Origin: Candidatus Kuenenia stuttgartensis
Lineage (GTDB): Bacteria; Planctomycetota; Planctomycetia; Pirellulales; UBA1268
Assembly (NCBI GenBank): GCA_945891385.1
Contig: CAMDDJ010000024.1
Span: 1-43,713, forward strand
Length of the DNA stretch: 43,713 nt
Direction of reading: 5' to 3'
In this document: in pieces, positions 39,720 to 43,713 of the stretch
How the letters are laid out: every line of letters begins with the position of its first letter
Numbering within the stretch: the stretch's first letter is position 1
The notes under the pieces: generated by a model
The model's database searches: none
Told to the model about the DNA's origin: nothing
The model's input: the letters and a program-made list of their open reading frames with translations, nothing else
Position numbers and translations under genes: made by a program

Positions 39720-42700
39720 ATGTTCGAACCCGTCCGCGGCAAGCCCGACTTTCCCGCCCTCGAGACCGCGATCTCCGCCTGGTGGCGGGAGCAGGGCATC
39801 TACGGCAAGTCGCTCGACCGCCGCCGGGGGGGACCGCGGTTCGTGTTTTTCGAAGGGCCGCCCACGGCCAACGGGATGCCCCACCCCGGCCACTGCCTGA
39901 CCCGCACGATCAAGGATCTCTATCCGCGGTATCGCACGATGCGGGGGGAGTTCTGCGAGCGAAAGGCCGGCTGGGACACTCACGGCCTGCCGGTCGAGGT
40001 GGAGGTGTGCAAGGAACTTGGCATCCATTCCAAGGCCGAAATCGAGGCCCATGGCGTCGAGCCCTTCATCCACAAGTGCCAGGAGAGCGTCTGGCGGTAC
40101 ATGAAGGAGTGGGAGACGCTCACCGAGCGGATCGGATTCTGGATCGATCTCTCTCAGGCCTACGTCACGTACCACAAGGAGTTCGTGGAGAGCGTCTGGT
40201 GGGCCCTGGCCGAACTCTTCAACCGGGGGCTGCTCTACAAGGGACACAAGATCGTGTGGTGGTGGGCCCAGGGTGGCACGGCCCTCTCCAGTGGCGAGGT
40301 GGGACAGGGCTACCGCGAGGTGGCCGACCCGAGCGTGTACGTGGCCTTTCCGCTGCTCGACGAGGTCGGGCAGCCCGAGCGTCGCTGCCTCGTGGCCTGG
40401 ACGACCACGCCTTGGACGCTGCCCGCCAACCAGTTTGCGGCCGTGAAGGCCGATCTCGACTACGTGGTGCTCCGGCACCCCGGCGACGTCGACCGGGAAC
40501 TCATCGTGGCGGAACCGCTGGCCGCGTCGCTCGCCGAGAAGCTGAAGCAGGAATTCGAAGTGGTCGAGCGGCTGCCAGGGTCCGCGTTCGTGGGCCGCTC
40601 CTATCTGCCTCCCTTCGACATCTTCCGCCAGCCGGGCCCGCCGCCGGTCGCGCTGCTCGCCGCCGGTGGCAACCAACCGGCTGCCTGGCGGGTGGTGGCG
40701 GCCGACTTCGTCACGACCGACTCCGGCACGGGCGTGGTTCACATCGCACCCGCCTTCGGCGAGGTCGACTACGGCGTGCTCGTCGCCGAGCAGGCCCGGT
40801 TCGCTACCGGTGCCGGACCGACGCTGCTCAACCCCGTGGCGGCCGATGGCAGCTTCACCGACGCCTTTCCGATGGGCTCGGGCCGGTTTGTGAAGGAATG
40901 CGACCGCGACATCACCCGCGACCTGCGGGCCCGCGGGCTGCTCGTCCATCAGGAGCAATACGTCCACGATTATCCATTCTGCTGGCGGGCCGAGAAGGAT
41001 CCCCTCATCCAGTATCCGCGGGAGAGCTGGTTCATCCGCACGAGCCGGTTCCGTGAGCAACTCCTGGCGAACAACGAGCGGATCGAGTGGCTGCCGGAGC
41101 ACATCAAGCATGGCCGGTTCGGCAACTTCCTCGAGTCGAACGTCGACTGGGCCCTGTCGCGGGAACGGTACTGGGGCACGCCGCTGCCGATCTGGGTCTG
41201 CGACCAGACGGGCCGGGCTGAGGCGGTGCCCTCCTACGAGGCGCTCCTGGCCAAGCCGGGGGTGACTGGCATGGAGGTATTCGAGGAGGCCAAACGGGCC
41301 CGGCCCGAACTCTCGGACGACCTTCGGGTGCATAAGCCCTACATCGACGCCGTCACCTACGACTCACCCTTCGCAGCCGGCAGCCGGATGCGGCGGGTGA
41401 GCGAGGTGATCGATTGCTGGTTCGATTCGGGCTGCATGCCGTTTGCCCAGTGGGGCTGGCCGCACCGCGGCCGGGAGGAGTTCGCCGCCCAGTTTCCGGC
41501 CGACTTCATCTCCGAGGCGATCGACCAGACCCGCGGCTGGTTCTACAGCCAGCTCGCCATCAGCACGCTCCTGTTCGGCGGTTCGGCCGAGCCGGCTGAC
41601 TCCGGGCCGGCCTTCACCTGCACCGACGCCGTCGATCCAGCGGCTGGTTACCCGCACCCTTTCCGCACCTGCATCGTGCTCGGCCATATGCTCGGCGAGG
41701 ACGGGCAGAAGATGAGCAAAAGCCGGCGGAACTACCGCGAGCCGGCCTTCATCTTCGACACCTACGGGGCCGACGCGCTGCGGTGGTTCTTCCTCGCCGG
41801 CCAGCCCCCCTGGACGAGCATCCGCTATAGCGAGCGGGCGATCCGCGAGAGCGTGCCGGAGTTTCTCCTGCGGCTCTGGAACGTCTATTCCTTCTTCGTG
41901 ATCTATGCCCGGATCGACGGCTTCGATCCGGGCGGTGCCCTCGCTGAGCCGGGGACGCTCGACCATGCCGACCTGGCCCGGGCCCGCGGCTGGAGACCGC
42001 CGGCCGAGCGGGCCGAACTCGACCGCTGGATGCTTTCAGAACTTCATGCCACGACCGCATCGATGACCGAAAAGCTCGACGCCTACGACCACTTCGCGGC
42101 CGCCGGCGAGCTCTCCCGCCTGGTTGACGCGGTGAGCAATTGGTTTGTCCGCCGCAGCCGCGATCGATTCTGGTCGGCCGGCAGGGCCGAGCCGGGCGGG
42201 AGCGTCGAGAAACTCGACGCCTATTGGACGCTCTACGAAACCCTGCTGACGGTCGCTCGGCTGGCCGCACCGTTCGTGCCTTTCGTGACGGAGGCGATCT
42301 GGAGGAACCTGGCTTGCGGCCCGTTCGGCGACCGGGTTCCCGCGAGCGTGCACCTCACCGATTATCCGCAGGCCGCAGACGGGCTCGTCGACCGCGATCT
42401 CGTCCGGCGGATGGCCCTCGTCCGCGACGTGGCTTCGCTGGGCCGGGCCGCGCGGGCAGCAGAAAAGCTCAAGGTGCGGCAGCCGCTCGCGAAGGTCGAG
42501 GTGATCCTCGCCGATCCCGACGTGGGCGACGCGGACTGGCTTGCGGCCCATGCCGACCTCGTCTGCGACGAACTCAACGTGAAGGAGTTCGAGATCTGCC
42601 AGGAGCCGGAGCGGTATATCTCGCGAAGCCTCCTGCCCGACCTCAAGAAGCTTGGGCCTCGACTCGGCAAGGACCTGCCGCAGGCCCGGGCGGCAATCGC

Positions 42701-43163
42701 GGCAGCTGATCCAACGGCGATCCTGGCGGCCATCCAGAAGCGGGGCCAGGCGGTCGTGCCGCTTGGCGGAGGCCGCGAAGTGATGCTCGAGGAGGGTGAC
42801 GTGCTCGTACGAACCATGGCCAAGCCAGGATGGGCGGCCGCCGAGGGTCCGCGGGCGGTGGTCGTGGTGGCCAAGGAGGTGAGCCCCGAACTCATCGCCG
42901 AGGGACTCGTCCGCGAGGTCGTGCATGCCGTGCAGACCCGCCGCAAGGCGCTCGATCTCGAGTTCACCGACCGGATCGAGCTGGTCTTCGCCACACCGTC
43001 GACCGAGCTGCGGGCCGCTGTTGAGGCCCACCTCGAGTATGTGGCGGCGGAGACCCTGGCCGAGCGGGCCACGTTCACGACCACGCTCGCCGGTGAGCCG
43101 ATCGACATCGACGGCCACCCGCTCGTCATGGACGTCATTCGGGCCGGCGGACCGCATGCCTGA
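39720..43163 (+). CDS. ileS: isoleucyl-tRNA synthetase, type 2
   Basis: A 1147-residue class I synthetase charging tRNA-Ile. The HIGH motif appears as GMPHPGH (residues 53-58); the KMSKS motif is GQKMSKS (664-668). GWDTHGLPVEVEVCKELGI and ALSRERYWGTPLPIWVC are typical of the eukaryote-like type 2 enzymes (IleS2). In the editing region WTTTPWTLPAN is intact. At the position of the usual Cys-x-x-Cys zinc site the sequence is WWWAQGGTALSSGEVGQG, without cysteines. IleS2 enzymes are often insensitive to mupirocin; that is family knowledge, not shown here. The ATG at 39720 begins the conserved N-terminus; upstream codons are not conserved. purN follows. Confidence 0.96.
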   Translation: MFEPVRGKPDFPALETAISAWWREQGIYGKSLDRRRGGPRFVFFEGPPTANGMPHPGHCLTRTIKDLYPRYRTMRGEFCERKAGWDTHGLPVEVEVCKELGIHSKAEIEAHGVEPFIHKCQESVWRYMKEWETLTERIGFWIDLSQAYVTYHKEFVESVWWALAELFNRGLLYKGHKIVWWWAQGGTALSSGEVGQGYREVADPSVYVAFPLLDEVGQPERRCLVAWTTTPWTLPANQFAAVKADLDYVVLRHPGDVDRELIVAEPLAASLAEKLKQEFEVVERLPGSAFVGRSYLPPFDIFRQPGPPPVALLAAGGNQPAAWRVVAADFVTTDSGTGVVHIAPAFGEVDYGVLVAEQARFATGAGPTLLNPVAADGSFTDAFPMGSGRFVKECDRDITRDLRARGLLVHQEQYVHDYPFCWRAEKDPLIQYPRESWFIRTSRFREQLLANNERIEWLPEHIKHGRFGNFLESNVDWALSRERYWGTPLPIWVCDQTGRAEAVPSYEALLAKPGVTGMEVFEEAKRARPELSDDLRVHKPYIDAVTYDSPFAAGSRMRRVSEVIDCWFDSGCMPFAQWGWPHRGREEFAAQFPADFISEAIDQTRGWFYSQLAISTLLFGGSAEPADSGPAFTCTDAVDPAAGYPHPFRTCIVLGHMLGEDGQKMSKSRRNYREPAFIFDTYGADALRWFFLAGQPPWTSIRYSERAIRESVPEFLLRLWNVYSFFVIYARIDGFDPGGALAEPGTLDHADLARARGWRPPAERAELDRWMLSELHATTASMTEKLDAYDHFAAAGELSRLVDAVSNWFVRRSRDRFWSAGRAEPGGSVEKLDAYWTLYETLLTVARLAAPFVPFVTEAIWRNLACGPFGDRVPASVHLTDYPQAADGLVDRDLVRRMALVRDVASLGRAARAAEKLKVRQPLAKVEVILADPDVGDADWLAAHADLVCDELNVKEFEICQEPERYISRSLLPDLKKLGPRLGKDLPQARAAIAAADPTAILAAIQKRGQAVVPLGGGREVMLEEGDVLVRTMAKPGWAAAEGPRAVVVVAKEVSPELIAEGLVREVVHAVQTRRKALDLEFTDRIELVFATPSTELRAAVEAHLEYVAAETLAERATFTTTLAGEPIDIDGHPLVMDVIRAGGPHA

Positions 43164-43240
43164 GGCTGAAGAGCTGACCGCGATGAAATCCTCGACCGAC
43201 ACCCTGCCCGACCTGACGAGGCCTTCAGGACGTGGTGCGC

Positions 43241-43713
43241 ATGGCTGAATCTCGTGCCCTCCGGCTGGCCGTGCTGCTCTCCGGTTCCGGCCGCACGCTG
43301 GAGAACCTGCTCGATCGGATTGCCGCCGGTCGCCTGGCGGCCACGGTCGGGCTGGTGGTCGCGAGCCGGCCCGACGTGCGGGGCGTGACGCTCGCCCGGC
43401 GGGCCGGGCTGCCGGTGCGGGTGCTCCCGCCGGCCGGCCTGGCGGTCGAGGCCTGGAGCGACGCGATCTTCGCCGCCTGCACCGAGGCGGCGGCCGAACT
43501 CGTCGTGATGGCCGGGTTTCTCCACCTTGTGCGGATTCCGCGGGCCTTTGCCGGCCGGGTGATCAACATCCATCCGTCGCTCCTGCCCGCCTTCGGCGGC
43601 CGGGGGTTTCATGGGATGCACGTTCATCGGGCCGTGCTCGAGCGGGGCTGCACGGTCTCCGGCTGTACGGTGCACTTCGTCGACGACGAATACGACCATG
43701 GCCGCGTGATTCT
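43241..43713 (+). CDS. purN: phosphoribosylglycinamide formyltransferase (3' truncated)
   Basis: The gene runs off the window end; 157 codons are visible. It transfers a formyl group from 10-formyl-THF to GAR in purine synthesis. LRLAVLLSGSGRTLENLLDR is the N-terminal substrate loop. VVMAGFLHLVRIP, then NIHPSLLPAFGGRGFHG holds the catalytic Asn and His, and GCTVHFVDDEYDHG has the conserved Asp. The GGRGFHG variant replaces the common PGLDTH. ATG at 43241 gives the family N-terminus. It follows ileS by 77 bp. Confidence 0.9.
   Translation, partial: MAESRALRLAVLLSGSGRTLENLLDRIAAGRLAATVGLVVASRPDVRGVTLARRAGLPVRVLPPAGLAVEAWSDAIFAACTEAAAELVVMAGFLHLVRIPRAFAGRVINIHPSLLPAFGGRGFHGMHVHRAVLERGCTVSGCTVHFVDDEYDHGRVI

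Noticed and set aside
43156-43248. 30-codon frame overlapping the ileS stop and the purN start
   Set aside because: No ribosome-binding site of note and no recognised family; it might only couple translation of ileS and purN.

Overview
The window reads as a piece of a planctomycete chromosome (Planctomycetota, probably Pirellulales or a near relative). This rests on recognition, not on a database search. The DNA is GC-rich with frequent GTG/TTG starts. It carries four PEP-CTERM surface proteins, two with autotransporter-type strand repeats and dockerin-like calcium loops. It also has separate coaC and coaB genes, a type 2 isoleucyl-tRNA synthetase, an Ebo-type TatD hydrolase and a tiny secreted protein with an HVYGNTVRRRH motif that I associate with planctomycetes.

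Layout. 1-3861: the end of a large PEP-CTERM protein, then DUF1353, SprT-like, a small unknown and a TatD-like hydrolase in a row. 3907-8901: two small minus-strand proteins (one membrane, one secreted), a SnoaL-like secreted protein, a glycine-rich secreted protein, a fatty-acid desaturase and a glycosyltransferase-like protein whose start is unclear. 8902-12189: an accessory stretch with a PEP-CTERM gene, a palindromic repeat family, a two-gene nucleotidyltransferase cassette and a broken response regulator. 12190-17477 (minus): TauE/SafE exporter, phosphofructokinase and PEP carboxylase. 17725-20245: secreted alkaline phosphatase and triosephosphate isomerase. 20350-27473: a tight housekeeping run secG-yicC-gmk-rpoZ-coaC-coaB-prmA-argC-argJ, broken only by a repeat copy after rpoZ. 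27652-32550: an acidic protein, TPR protein, purine nucleoside phosphorylase, Gfo/Idh oxidoreductase, thiD and a FabH-like ketosynthase. 32551-36287: a PEP-CTERM operon whose second gene fuses a phosphatase/phosphodiesterase domain to a LamG and surface-anchoring module. 36435-43713: a DUF4410 protein, dipeptide epimerase plus DUF1611 (minus), then ileS and the start of purN.

Three non-coding patterns stand out. First, both PEP-CTERM transcription units whose upstream DNA is in view have a full-consensus sigma-54 (-24/-12) promoter with dyad-symmetric sites about 100-180 bp further upstream, which suggests control by an NtrC-type enhancer-binding protein such as PrsR. Second, an ~84-bp element occurs four times (14371, 14572, 22699, 37253), always in the same orientation relative to a gene ending just upstream, with pairing termini. 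Third, a ~58-bp palindrome built on GCCAGCCACCAAAT recurs in the accessory stretch, and two copies in the same orientation bracket the nucleotidyltransferase cassette.

Functionally, the window mixes central metabolism (glycolysis, anaplerosis, arginine, CoA, thiamine, purine), translation and secretion genes with a lineage-specific surface-protein programme.
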